A model generated the notes under the pieces. The model was not told the origin of the DNA and searched no databases. It saw only the letters and a program-made list of their open reading frames with translations. Of a stretch of 64,000 bases of DNA, positions 17,242 through 24,719 are shown in pieces. Source of the DNA: an uncultured Maribacter sp. (GTDB lineage Bacteria > Bacteroidota > Bacteroidia > Flavobacteriales > Flavobacteriaceae); the NCBI RefSeq assembly GCF_947500405.1, contig NZ_CANMRY010000004.1, positions 186,001-250,000 of the forward strand. The letters run 5' to 3'. A program made the translations under genes and the position numbers. Position 1 is the stretch's first letter; every line of letters begins with the position of its first letter.

Positions 17242-18375
17242 TTATCTTCTGCTACTTCTTGTAGTTACAGATTTTTTATTACTTCTTGAACTTCTAGAAG
17301 GAGCTTTTGTTACTCTTTTAGAACTACTACTTCTTGAAATTGTATTTCTACTTCTAGTAGGTGTTCTGCTAATTGTTCTTTTACTATTAGAACTTCTTGT
17401 AGATACACCAGTACTTCTAGAGTTTCTTTGTGTATTATTGCTTCTTTTTACAACGGTTCTATTTGTTGTTCTAGATACAGGTTTTCTATATGTCTTAGTA
17501 GTACGTGTTACTGTAGTACTTCTAGGTGTTTTTGTTACTTGTCTTTTTGTAACTATACTTCTTCCAGAATTGCTTCTATAAGTTTTAGTATTACCTCTTT
17601 GAGCAGTACTTCTTTTTATAGAAGTATTGTTATTTCTGTTTGATCTAGGAGTAATGTTTCTATTTGTATTTCTACTTCTATAAGTGTTAGAACGTACAGC
17701 AACTCTTTTGTCATTTCTATAAATTTTAGACCTAGTATTTCGCATTTTATTGTACCTGTGTTCACGTCCAATTTTAGCGTACACTCTTCTTGTATTATAT
17801 CTATACGGTCTATGATACGTATAACGAGTAGGAGTGTAATACCTTCTGTAAGGTCTATTATATACTAAACATAAATTAATAGAAGGTCTTAAAAACAGCC
17901 TGTGAAAAGGTCTAAAAACATAGGTCCTATTAAATCTGTTAATATAACCAGTATGGTAGTTAAAAATTCCTCTTTGGTTATAGTATACATGCATACCACC
18001 AACTCTAAATACTCGTCCATTTCTATACGCAATATCTACATTTCCTATGTTAGAAACACGTCCGTAATAGTCATAATAAATAGGAACGTTTTCTACTTGT
18101 ATTACAGCACCGTAATCATCATATTGTGCGTAAGGGCTATAATCGTAACCAGAATTAAATGTTATATTACTATTTGTTCTTCCTAAACGGTTATCTATAT
18201 AAAAATCGAATTCGCCATCTGGGAATACAGAAAACGTAATGCCATTTTCTACAAAAATAAAAGAGTTGTTGTATTGATAAGCATTGCGTGTTGCAACCTT
18301 ATCATCAGTTGTACTAGCGTAGCTACTTAATGTACCTAAAACAATCGCTGTAAAAAGGAGTACTAATTTTCTCAT
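17242..18375 (-). CDS. Exported protein with Arg/Ser/Thr-rich low-complexity tail
   Basis: 377 residues. A signal peptide (KLVLLFTAIVLGTLSSYAS) leads to a folded-looking region, about residues 35-165, rich in Tyr, Asn and Gly (for example IYYDYYGRVSNIGNVDI). A Tyr/Arg stretch follows, then about 170 residues made almost only of Arg, Ser, Thr, Asn and Lys. The tail is strongly basic and should be disordered. No known domain was recognised. Exported, very basic tails can bind DNA, RNA, heparin-like glycans or lipopolysaccharide; this is inference only. It is monocistronic and faces the isomerase-like gene tail to tail. Confidence 0.7.
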   Translation of the reverse strand: MRKLVLLFTAIVLGTLSSYASTTDDKVATRNAYQYNNSFIFVENGITFSVFPDGEFDFYIDNRLGRTNSNITFNSGYDYSPYAQYDDYGAVIQVENVPIYYDYYGRVSNIGNVDIAYRNGRVFRVGGMHVYYNQRGIFNYHTGYINRFNRTYVFRPFHRLFLRPSINLCLVYNRPYRRYYTPTRYTYHRPYRYNTRRVYAKIGREHRYNKMRNTRSKIYRNDKRVAVRSNTYRSRNTNRNITPRSNRNNNTSIKRSTAQRGNTKTYRSNSGRSIVTKRQVTKTPRSTTVTRTTKTYRKPVSRTTNRTVVKRSNNTQRNSRSTGVSTRSSNSKRTISRTPTRSRNTISRSSSSKRVTKAPSRSSRSNKKSVTTRSSRR

Positions 18376-18505
18376 GATATAAGGTTTTAAATTCTGAATG
18401 TAACTATTTACATTCCCTTAGTACATACCAAACAGCGTGCCAAAAAAATAGTATTTTATTTAAACAACTTATAATCAATGGTTTAAAATATTTTTTTATC
18501 AAAAT

Positions 18506-21289
18506 TTAATTATCCAATTTCTCTTTTAAATAAGGAGCAGTGAAAGATTTTTTACTTTTTACAACCACTTCTGGAGTACCTTGCGCAATTAATTGTCCGC
18601 CATTATCACCACCTTCTAACCCCAAGTCTATAATATAATCTGCACATTTAATTAGCTCTATATTATGCTCAATTACCACAATAGAATGTCCTTTTTCTAT
18701 TAAAGCTGTAAAAGATTTTAGTAGTTTTTTAATATCATGAAAATGTAAACCAGTGGTTGGTTCATCAAAAATAAATAGGGCTTTGTCTTTTGTTTTACCT
18801 TTAACTAAGAAAGATGCGAGTTTAATACGTTGTGCTTCTCCACCAGAAAGTGTAGAAGAGGATTGCCCTAAAGTTACATAGCCTAAGCCTACATCTTGTA
18901 AAGGTTGTAATTTATTTACTATTTTATTTTGCTCGTGGATTTTAAAGAATGCAATTGCATCATCTATTGTCATGGTTAGGACATCGTCTATACTAGCGTT
19001 TTCAAATTTTACTTCTAATACTTCTTTCTTAAAACGTTTCCCATTACATACATCGCATTCTAAATGCACATCGGCCATAAACTGCATTTCTACAGTAATT
19101 TCACCATCGCCTTTACATTTTTCACATCGGCCGCCATCTACATTAAAAGAAAAATGTTTGGCTTGGTATCCTCTAATTTTACTTAATTTTTGTCCAGCAA
19201 ACAAGCTACGAATATCATCATAAGCTTTTATGTAAGTAACAGGGTTGGATCTAGAGGATCTACCAATAGGGTTTTGGTCTACAAATTCTACGTGTTTTAT
19301 ATCTTTATATTTTCCTTCTACACTAGTAAATTGTCCAGCTTTTTCACCATAACCGCCAACTTCTTTTAAAAGTATTGGATACAGCAACTTCTTAACTAAA
19401 GTACTTTTTCCGCTACCAGAGACACCAGTGACAACAGTAAGTACATTTAAAGGGAAGAGGACATCTATATTTTTAAGATTATTTTCTCTTGCTCCTTTAA
19501 TTTCTATATAATTAGCGTATGGTCTTCTTTTTTTAGGAACTTCTATAGACATAGAACCATTAAGGTAGCTAGCTGTTAAAGAATCTGTTTTTAACACCTC
19601 TTTTAATGTACCATTGGCTACTACTTTACCACCATGGGTTCCAGCTTTTGGACCAATATCTATTACCTGGTCTGCAGCTTTCATAATATCTTCATCATGT
19701 TCTACAACAATAACCGTATTACCCAAGTCTCTTAAAGATTGTAGCACAGTAATTAGGTTTTCGGTATCTTTTGGGTGTAAACCTATACTAGGTTCATCTA
19801 ATATATACATGGAACCTACTAAGCTACTTCCTAAAGAGGTTGCTAAATTTATACGCTGACTTTCGCCACCAGATAAGGTGTTAGATTTTCTGTTTAAGGT
19901 TAAATAACTAAGTCCTACATTATCTAAAAAGCCTAATCTAGAATTTATTTCTTGTAATAGCCTAGATGCAATTTTTGTATCGTGTTCATTTAGTTTTAAT
20001 GCAGAGAAAAAAGCAATTAACTTTTCTATGGATAGGTTTACAAGTTGGTTAATAGATGTGTCGTTTATCTTTACAAAATTGGTTTCTTCCCTTAGTCTAC
20101 GTCCTTTACAAACGGGACATTTTGTTTTTCCTCTATATCGAGAAAGCATTACTCTGTTTTGAATTTTATAACTCTTTTCTTCTAACATAGAGAAAAACCC
20201 ATGGAGTCCAGTAAAATACGAGTTGCCATCCCAAACCAGTTGCTTTTGTTCTTCAGATAGTTGAAACCAAGGTTTGTGAATAGGAAAATTAAACTTATAG
20301 GCAGCATTCACCAAATCATCTCTGTAGGCACTCATGCTTTCTCCTCGCCAAGCAAATATGGCGTTTTCATAAACGGAAAGAGCTGTATTAGGAATTACCA
20401 AATCTTCATCTATACCTATAATATCTCCATAGCCTTCACATTTTGGGCAAGCTCCATAAGGATTATTAAAACTAAAAAGATGTACGTTTGGTTCTAGAAA
20501 TTGTAAACCATCTAATTCAAACTTATTACTAAAATAATTTTGTTTCTGTGTTTCTAACTCTTCTATAATACAACTTCCTTTACCTTCAAAAAAAGTAGTA
20601 TCTATAGCATTAGCTAAGCGATTATAAAAATCCTCATCATTTTTAGTAATAATACGATCTATTACTAAATAAAACTCTTTTCCAATATTTTTTGGAGCTT
20701 GGTCTATTCGTAAAACTTTGTCATTGAACTTTATTCTTGCATATCCTTGTTTAGAAAATAGTTCTAAAGATTTAATAGCGTCTCTGTCTTCTGCAATAGT
20801 TATAGGAGCTAATAAAAGTAATTTTGTATTATCGGTATAAGTCTTAACATGGTTAACCACATCTGTAACTGTATGTTTTTTTACTTGTTTACCAGAAACG
20901 GGAGAATAGGTTTTTCCAATACGAGCAAATAACAATTTTAAATAATCATAAATTTCTGTAGTAGTACCTACAGTAGATCTAGGATTTGTAGAATTTACTT
21001 TTTGTTCTATAGCTATTGCTGGTGCAATACCTTTTATATAATCTACTTTTGGTTTATTAAGTTTTCCTAAAAACTGTCTTGCATAAGAAGATAAGCTTTC
21101 TACATAACGTCTTTGGCCTTCCGCATAAAGTGTATCAAAGGCTAAACTAGATTTTCCTGAACCAGATAATCCAGTAATAACTACCAATTTATTTCGTGGA
21201 ATTACAACATCTATATTTTTTAAATTGTGCAGTTTAGCACCTTTAATTATGATGTTTTCTTTTGGATTAACTTCTAGTAGTACAGACAT
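18506..21289 (-). CDS. uvrA: Excinuclease ABC subunit A
   Basis: 927 residues, close to the usual 940 for UvrA. There are two ABC ATPase modules: Walker A GLSGSGKSS near residue 40 with signature NTLSGGESQRINLA, and GVSGSGKSTL near 630 with STLSGGEAQRIKLA. Zinc-finger pairs CPKC and CPVCKGRR are visible in the first half, and CEKCKGDG and CDVCNGKR in the second. UvrA dimers load UvrB onto bulky DNA lesions in nucleotide excision repair. No uvrB or uvrC lies nearby, which is normal. Transcription is from its own -7 box just upstream. Confidence 0.97.
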   Translation of the reverse strand: MSVLLEVNPKENIIIKGAKLHNLKNIDVVIPRNKLVVITGLSGSGKSSLAFDTLYAEGQRRYVESLSSYARQFLGKLNKPKVDYIKGIAPAIAIEQKVNSTNPRSTVGTTTEIYDYLKLLFARIGKTYSPVSGKQVKKHTVTDVVNHVKTYTDNTKLLLLAPITIAEDRDAIKSLELFSKQGYARIKFNDKVLRIDQAPKNIGKEFYLVIDRIITKNDEDFYNRLANAIDTTFFEGKGSCIIEELETQKQNYFSNKFELDGLQFLEPNVHLFSFNNPYGACPKCEGYGDIIGIDEDLVIPNTALSVYENAIFAWRGESMSAYRDDLVNAAYKFNFPIHKPWFQLSEEQKQLVWDGNSYFTGLHGFFSMLEEKSYKIQNRVMLSRYRGKTKCPVCKGRRLREETNFVKINDTSINQLVNLSIEKLIAFFSALKLNEHDTKIASRLLQEINSRLGFLDNVGLSYLTLNRKSNTLSGGESQRINLATSLGSSLVGSMYILDEPSIGLHPKDTENLITVLQSLRDLGNTVIVVEHDEDIMKAADQVIDIGPKAGTHGGKVVANGTLKEVLKTDSLTASYLNGSMSIEVPKKRRPYANYIEIKGARENNLKNIDVLFPLNVLTVVTGVSGSGKSTLVKKLLYPILLKEVGGYGEKAGQFTSVEGKYKDIKHVEFVDQNPIGRSSRSNPVTYIKAYDDIRSLFAGQKLSKIRGYQAKHFSFNVDGGRCEKCKGDGEITVEMQFMADVHLECDVCNGKRFKKEVLEVKFENASIDDVLTMTIDDAIAFFKIHEQNKIVNKLQPLQDVGLGYVTLGQSSSTLSGGEAQRIKLASFLVKGKTKDKALFIFDEPTTGLHFHDIKKLLKSFTALIEKGHSIVVIEHNIELIKCADYIIDLGLEGGDNGGQLIAQGTPEVVVKSKKSFTAPYLKEKLDN

Positions 21290-21306
21290 GATTTAATTTA
21301 GAAAAA

Positions 21307-21314
21307 CAAAGATA
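21307..21314 (-). promoter_or_regulatory. -7 box (TATCTTTG) for uvrA
   Basis: On the minus strand TATCTTTG matches TAnnTTTG, 18 bases before the uvrA start. No LexA-type SOS box was recognised around it. Confidence 0.6.
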
Positions 21315-21385
21315 CAATATGCCTTTAATTTATACGCAAAGTAATTAAACTCGGGGGCTAAAAGTTATATATTATATAGAGTCAT

Positions 21386-21418
21386 TTGTTTTTAACATTT
21401 AATTTTTAGTATATTTGA
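21386..21418 (+). promoter_or_regulatory. Full Bacteroidota promoter for the first sigma-factor gene
   Basis: TTTG at 21386-21389 (-33) and TATATTTG at 21411-21418 (-7) are 21 bases apart, which fits the Bacteroidota consensus. The start codon is at 21538, so the transcript would have a leader of about 110 bases, and this leader contains a perfect palindrome. Confidence 0.65.
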
Positions 21419-21487
21419 CAAACATTAAACGTTAATACGCCTATAGAAACAAGATTACTTTTTAAAGTTAGAATAGTACCCACAAGA

Positions 21488-21510
21488 CCTTTTCATATGA
21501 AAAGGCCCCC
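21488..21510. promoter_or_regulatory. 18-bp perfect palindrome plus C5 tract in a sigma-factor leader
   Basis: CCTTTTCATATGAAAAGG (21488-21505) is identical to its reverse complement and runs into CCCCC (21506-21510). It lies between the promoter and the start codon, so it could act as an operator in DNA or fold in RNA. A C5 tract preceded by AAAAG also occurs 26 bases before the second sigma gene (22648-22652), almost the same distance as here (27 bases). Confidence 0.5.
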
Positions 21511-21537
21511 AATTTTAACCCTAAAAAGTAAATCTCT

Positions 21538-22119
21538 ATGGAACTACAGATTAACGATTCTATATTAGTAAAGCAATTTATAGATGGCGATGAAAGAGCT
21601 TTGGAAGCTCTTATTAATAAGCATAACAAACGTATTAATGGCTTTATTTATTCCAAGGTCGGTGACCGTGAAGTAACCGAAGATATTTTTCAAGATACTT
21701 TTATGAAAGTTATAAGAACCCTTAAAAGAGGAACTTATAATGAAGAAGGTAAATTTTTACCATGGGTCATGCGTATTGCGCATAATTTAATAATAGATCA
21801 TTTTAGAAAAACGAATAGAATGCCAAAGTTTGATGGTTCTGATAGTTTTAGTATTTTTTCTATGATTGGTGATGATAAGCTAAACATTGAAAAGCAACTT
21901 ATAAAAGACCAAATTAATTCTGAACTTTCTCAATTAATTAAGGAGTTACCTAAAGATCAACAAGAAGTTTTAGAAATGCGTATATATAAGGATATGAGTT
22001 TTAAAGAAATATCTGATAATACGGGCGTAAGTATTAATACAGCTTTAGGAAGAATGCGCTATGCATTAATTAACCTTAGAAAGATAATTGAAGAACATAA
22101 TATTGTTTTAACGAATTAA
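21538..22119 (+). CDS. ECF-type RNA polymerase sigma factor, copy 1
   Basis: 193 residues with the two-domain layout of group 4 sigma factors. Sigma-2 lies at about 25-95, with DIFQDTFMKVIRTL as region 2.2 and FLPWVMRIAHNLIIDHFRK as regions 2.3/2.4. Sigma-4 lies at about 130-185, with MSFKEISDNTGVSINTALGRMRYAL as its helix-turn-helix. It directs RNA polymerase to a specific promoter class. No classical membrane anti-sigma gene follows; instead a 47-residue gene lies 75 bases downstream. A close paralogue with the same follower begins at 22679. Confidence 0.92.
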   Translation: MELQINDSILVKQFIDGDERALEALINKHNKRINGFIYSKVGDREVTEDIFQDTFMKVIRTLKRGTYNEEGKFLPWVMRIAHNLIIDHFRKTNRMPKFDGSDSFSIFSMIGDDKLNIEKQLIKDQINSELSQLIKELPKDQQEVLEMRIYKDMSFKEISDNTGVSINTALGRMRYALINLRKIIEEHNIVLTN

Positions 22120-22194
22120 TAGGTAAAAGGTCGACTAGTTTTATTACTTTGTGCAATGAAGGCGTTCTACTATTGAAACAAAATCAAAAGTACT

Positions 22195-22338
22195 ATGGAA
22201 AAAATTTACACTAAAGCACAAAAAGAATGTGAACTTATAAAGGCACAACCTGAAACGATTCAGTTTTTATTAAACTATTCAAAGTCTTTAAAAGTTACAG
22301 AAGCTAAAGGAATAAAATTTGAGAGTAACCTAAACTAG
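22195..22338 (+). CDS. 47-residue microprotein paired with sigma-factor copy 1
   Basis: A short gene starting MEKIYTKAQKECELIKAQPE and ending KFESNLN. It has no signal peptide or membrane segment; the centre, ETIQFLLNYSKSL, should be a helix. A gene of exactly the same length sits in the same position after sigma copy 2, and 21 of 47 residues are identical between the two (MEKIY, QK, KA, ETI, FL, YS, L, KF, LN). Conservation of length, order and residues argues that both are translated. The function is unknown; regulation of the sigma factor is a possibility. A perfect hairpin terminator follows 20 bases later. Confidence 0.7.
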   Translation: MEKIYTKAQKECELIKAQPETIQFLLNYSKSLKVTEAKGIKFESNLN

Positions 22339-22358
22339 GTACCATTACAATATATATT

Positions 22359-22393
22359 AAAAGCCATTAAGATTATTTCTTAATGGCTTTTTT
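22359..22393 (+). terminator. Terminator of the first sigma/microprotein unit
   Basis: AAAAGCCATTAAGA (22359-22372) and TCTTAATGGCTTTT (22378-22391) form a perfect 14-bp stem with a 5-base loop, followed by T residues. Confidence 0.9.
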
Positions 22394-22678
22394 GTGTTTA
22401 CTACTTTCCTATATTATTTAAAGAGTATAATGTTGCCCTGCATAGTTAGTAGCAATTCTTTTTTGGCAACTATATATATGTTAAAATATTGTGTAAAAAA
22501 TAGAAAACAGCACTTTCACATCAAAAAGTAGGGGTTTTACAACATACTTTTTATGAAGGCCTATGTTTTATATAGTTTTAGACTGTAATTAAGAAATCAT
22601 GTTGATTTTTTATTAAACAAATAAAATAACCATATAACTAAGAAAAGCCCCCTGATCTTAAAAATTAAAAAAAATCAT
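22394..22678 (+). other. Gene-free leader region before sigma-factor copy 2
   Basis: No reading frame is convincing here. The stretch holds an inverted repeat, AAAAAGTA (22523-22530) and TACTTTTT (22545-22552), around a GGGG-containing loop, and a CCCCC tract at 22648-22652. The GGGG and CCCCC could pair over distance in RNA. No clean TAnnTTTG box was found. Confidence 0.4.
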
Positions 22679-23260
22679 ATGTCAGTACAAATTGAAGATT
22701 CAGAATTAGTAAGAGATTATATTAGCGGTGATGAAAAAGCGTTAGAAATATTAATCAACAGACACAACCAACGTATTACTAGTTTTATCTATTCTAAAGT
22801 ATTAGATAGAGATGTAACTGAAGATATTTTTCAAGACACATTTATTAAAGTTATAAAGACTTTAAAAAAAGGTAGATATAGTGAAGAAGGTAAATTTTTA
22901 CCATGGGTTATGCGTATTTCTCATAACTTAATTATAGATCACTTTAGAAAGAACAAAAGAATGCCAATGTTTGAGGGGAGTGATGATTTTAATATCTTTT
23001 CTGTTATTGGTGATGATAAATTAAATGCAGAAAAGCAATTAATTAAAGATCAAGTAAACTCTGACTTAAGAGTATTAGTAGAAGAATTACCAGATGATCA
23101 GAAAGAAGTTTTATTAATGCGCATTTATAAGGATATGAGCTTTAAAGAAATTTCAGAAAACACAGGAGTAAGCATAAACACTGCTTTAGGAAGAATGCGT
23201 TATGCATTAATTAACCTTAGAAAAATTATAGAAAAGAACAATATAGTACTTACAAGTTAA
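22679..23260 (+). CDS. ECF-type RNA polymerase sigma factor, copy 2
   Basis: 193 residues, the same length as copy 1 and very similar along its whole length. Region 2 reads DIFQDTFIKVIKTL with FLPWVMRISHNLIIDHFRK, and region 4 reads MSFKEISENTGVSINTALGRMRYAL. Region 4.2 helices are essentially identical in the two proteins, so they probably recognise the same or overlapping -35-like elements. Differences cluster at the N-terminus and in the linker (for example SDDFNIFSVIGDDKLNAE against SDSFSIFSMIGDDKLNIE). The copy is followed after 70 bases by its own 47-residue gene and terminator, so the whole cassette was duplicated. Confidence 0.92.
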   Translation: MSVQIEDSELVRDYISGDEKALEILINRHNQRITSFIYSKVLDRDVTEDIFQDTFIKVIKTLKKGRYSEEGKFLPWVMRISHNLIIDHFRKNKRMPMFEGSDDFNIFSVIGDDKLNAEKQLIKDQVNSDLRVLVEELPDDQKEVLLMRIYKDMSFKEISENTGVSINTALGRMRYALINLRKIIEKNNIVLTS

Positions 23261-23330
23261 AATTACTTTAGACTAGGTAAACAATATTTCTAATTTAGTG
23301 CCGTTATCTCTGTATAACAACATTAGAAAT

Positions 23331-23474
23331 ATGGAAAAAATTTACTTCGAGTACCAAAAAAAATTCAGTCCGGTAAAGGCAAGTACAGAAACTATAGAAT
23401 TTCTAATAAGTTATTCTAGAGCACTTTATACGGTAAAATGTAATGATATGAAATTCAATATCTTATTAAACTAA
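23331..23474 (+). CDS. 47-residue microprotein paired with sigma-factor copy 2
   Basis: Starts MEKIYFEYQKKFSPVKASTE and ends KFNILLN, also 47 residues. The conserved core is K-A-x-x-E-T-I-x-F-L-x-x-Y-S-x-x-L, which is mostly helical. It is 45 percent identical to the partner of copy 1 without gaps. The variable part is the stretch between residues 33 and 40. There are no cysteine clusters or transmembrane segment. The start is fixed by the conserved MEKIY block. It ends six bases before a terminator stem. Confidence 0.7.
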   Translation: MEKIYFEYQKKFSPVKASTETIEFLISYSRALYTVKCNDMKFNILLN

Positions 23475-23479
23475 CATAT

Positions 23480-23506
23480 AAAGCCCGTTATTTACGGGCT
23501 TTTTTA
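23480..23506. terminator. Terminator of the second sigma unit, overlapping the end of nth
   Basis: AAAGCCCGT (23480-23488) and ACGGGCTTT (23494-23502) form a perfect 9-bp stem with a TATTT loop and a T run. The last codons and the stop of the minus-strand endonuclease III gene are inside this element, so the convergent transcripts share it. Confidence 0.85.
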
Positions 23507-24153
23507 CTTTTATAATAATAGTTTAAGACTGTTTTTCTTCCAATAGTTTTTGTAATTACATCTTTTTCCAAGTCCCATCCTCTAGCAGGACTATAATCAC
23601 GACCATACCAAATTATTTGCAAATGCAGATCATTCCATAATTCTTTTGGAAATAATCTTTTAGCATCTTTCTCTGTCTGCACTACATTTTTACCATTAGT
23701 AAATCCCCACCTATACATTAATCTGTGTATATGAGTATCTACAGGAAATGCAGGAATTCCAAATGCTTGAGAAACTACTACACTTGCAGTTTTATGACCA
23801 ACAGCAGGAAAAGTTTCTAAAATTTCTATTTCTTTAGGAACAATGCCATTATGGTTTTCTACTAGCATTTTAGAAAGACCGTAAATACCTTTAGCTTTCA
23901 TAGGGGAGAGGCCTACGGGTTTAATAATTTCTCTTATTTCCTCAACAGATAATTTTATCATATCATAAGGATTGTCGGCTTTTGCAAAAAGTAAAGGCGT
24001 TATTTTGTTTACCCTAATATCTGTACTTTGGGCAGACATGAGTACTGCAATTAGTAGGGTATAAGGGTCTTTATGATCTAGCGGTATAGGAATAGTAGGG
24101 TATAATTCTTTAAGTGTTCTAATTACAAACGAAACCTTTTCCTTTATTGTCAT
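23488..24153 (-). CDS. nth: Endonuclease III-type DNA glycosylase without Fe-S cluster cysteines
   Basis: 221 residues from MTIKEKVSFVIRTLKELYP. The helix-hairpin-helix FPAVGHKTASVV contains the catalytic lysine K121, and VDTHIHR contains the catalytic aspartate D139, so this is a base-excision glycosylase/lyase for oxidised pyrimidines. The C-terminal C-x6-C-x2-C-x5-C loop that holds the [4Fe-4S] cluster in the E. coli enzyme is replaced by GRDYSPARGWDLEKDVITKT, with no cysteine. An upstream ATG at 24216 would overlap the divergent bcp start and add a hydrophobic leader, so 24153 is preferred. Confidence 0.9.
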   Translation of the reverse strand: MTIKEKVSFVIRTLKELYPTIPIPLDHKDPYTLLIAVLMSAQSTDIRVNKITPLLFAKADNPYDMIKLSVEEIREIIKPVGLSPMKAKGIYGLSKMLVENHNGIVPKEIEILETFPAVGHKTASVVVSQAFGIPAFPVDTHIHRLMYRWGFTNGKNVVQTEKDAKRLFPKELWNDLHLQIIWYGRDYSPARGWDLEKDVITKTIGRKTVLNYYYKSKKARK

Positions 24154-24206
24154 ATTTGGTTTATTTTTATACAGAAATAGAACTATAAAACTAAATAAAA
24201 TTATAT

Positions 24207-24659
24207 ATGAAAACATTAAAAGTAGGAGATAAAGTTCCAGATTTTTCTGTTAAAGACCAAGATGGTAATACGGTTAGCCTATCGGACTATAAAGGAAAAA
24301 AAATTATTGTATTTTTTTACCCTAAAGCTAGTACCCCTGGTTGTACTGCAGAAGCATGTAATTTAAGAGATAATTATGCAGAATTACAAGCGAAAGGCTA
24401 TAGTTTACTTGGTGTTAGTGCAGACTCTGAAAAAAGGCAAGCCAAATTTAAAGAGAAATATAATTTTCCTTTTCCGTTACTTGCAGATGAAGATCATACT
24501 GTAATTAATGCATTTGGTGTTTGGGGGTTAAAAAAGTTTATGGGTAGAGAGTATGACGGTATTCATAGAAAAACCTTTAAGGTAGATGAAGACGGTATTG
24601 TAACTTTAGTTATAGATAAAGTAAAAACTAAGGACCATGCAGCACAACTTCTAGAATAA
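24207..24659 (+). CDS. bcp: Thioredoxin-dependent thiol peroxidase (BCP-type peroxiredoxin)
   Basis: 150 residues with the peroxiredoxin motif YPKASTPGCTAEACNLRD: peroxidatic C46 and, five residues on, resolving C51, the arrangement of atypical two-cysteine BCP enzymes. It reduces peroxides using thioredoxin in the cytoplasm. The active-site Thr (T43) and Arg further on (KEKYNFPFPLLAD region) are in place. It is divergent from nth, 53 bases apart, so a DNA-repair and an antioxidant gene share a small intergenic region. Confidence 0.93.
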   Translation: MKTLKVGDKVPDFSVKDQDGNTVSLSDYKGKKIIVFFYPKASTPGCTAEACNLRDNYAELQAKGYSLLGVSADSEKRQAKFKEKYNFPFPLLADEDHTVINAFGVWGLKKFMGREYDGIHRKTFKVDEDGIVTLVIDKVKTKDHAAQLLE

Positions 24660-24662
24660 CAA

Positions 24663-24697
24663 AAAAAGGCATCAGATTTTACTCCTGATGCCTTTTT
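24663..24697. terminator. Terminator after bcp
   Basis: AAAAAGGCATCAG (24663-24675) and CTGATGCCTTTTT (24685-24697) form a perfect 13-bp stem. The A run and T run on either side make it usable by the convergent gene as well. Confidence 0.9.
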
Positions 24698-24719
24698 CAT
24701 AAGTTTTTTTACAAAAAAA

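Noticed and set aside
17902..18186. Plus-strand frame opposite the Arg-rich protein gene
   Set aside because: Its composition is the complement of Tyr/Arg codons; no family pattern.
21353..21357. GGGGG upstream of sigma copy 1 as partner for the C5 tract in the leader
   Set aside because: It lies upstream of the recognised promoter, so it would not be in the same RNA; only a DNA-level role would remain.
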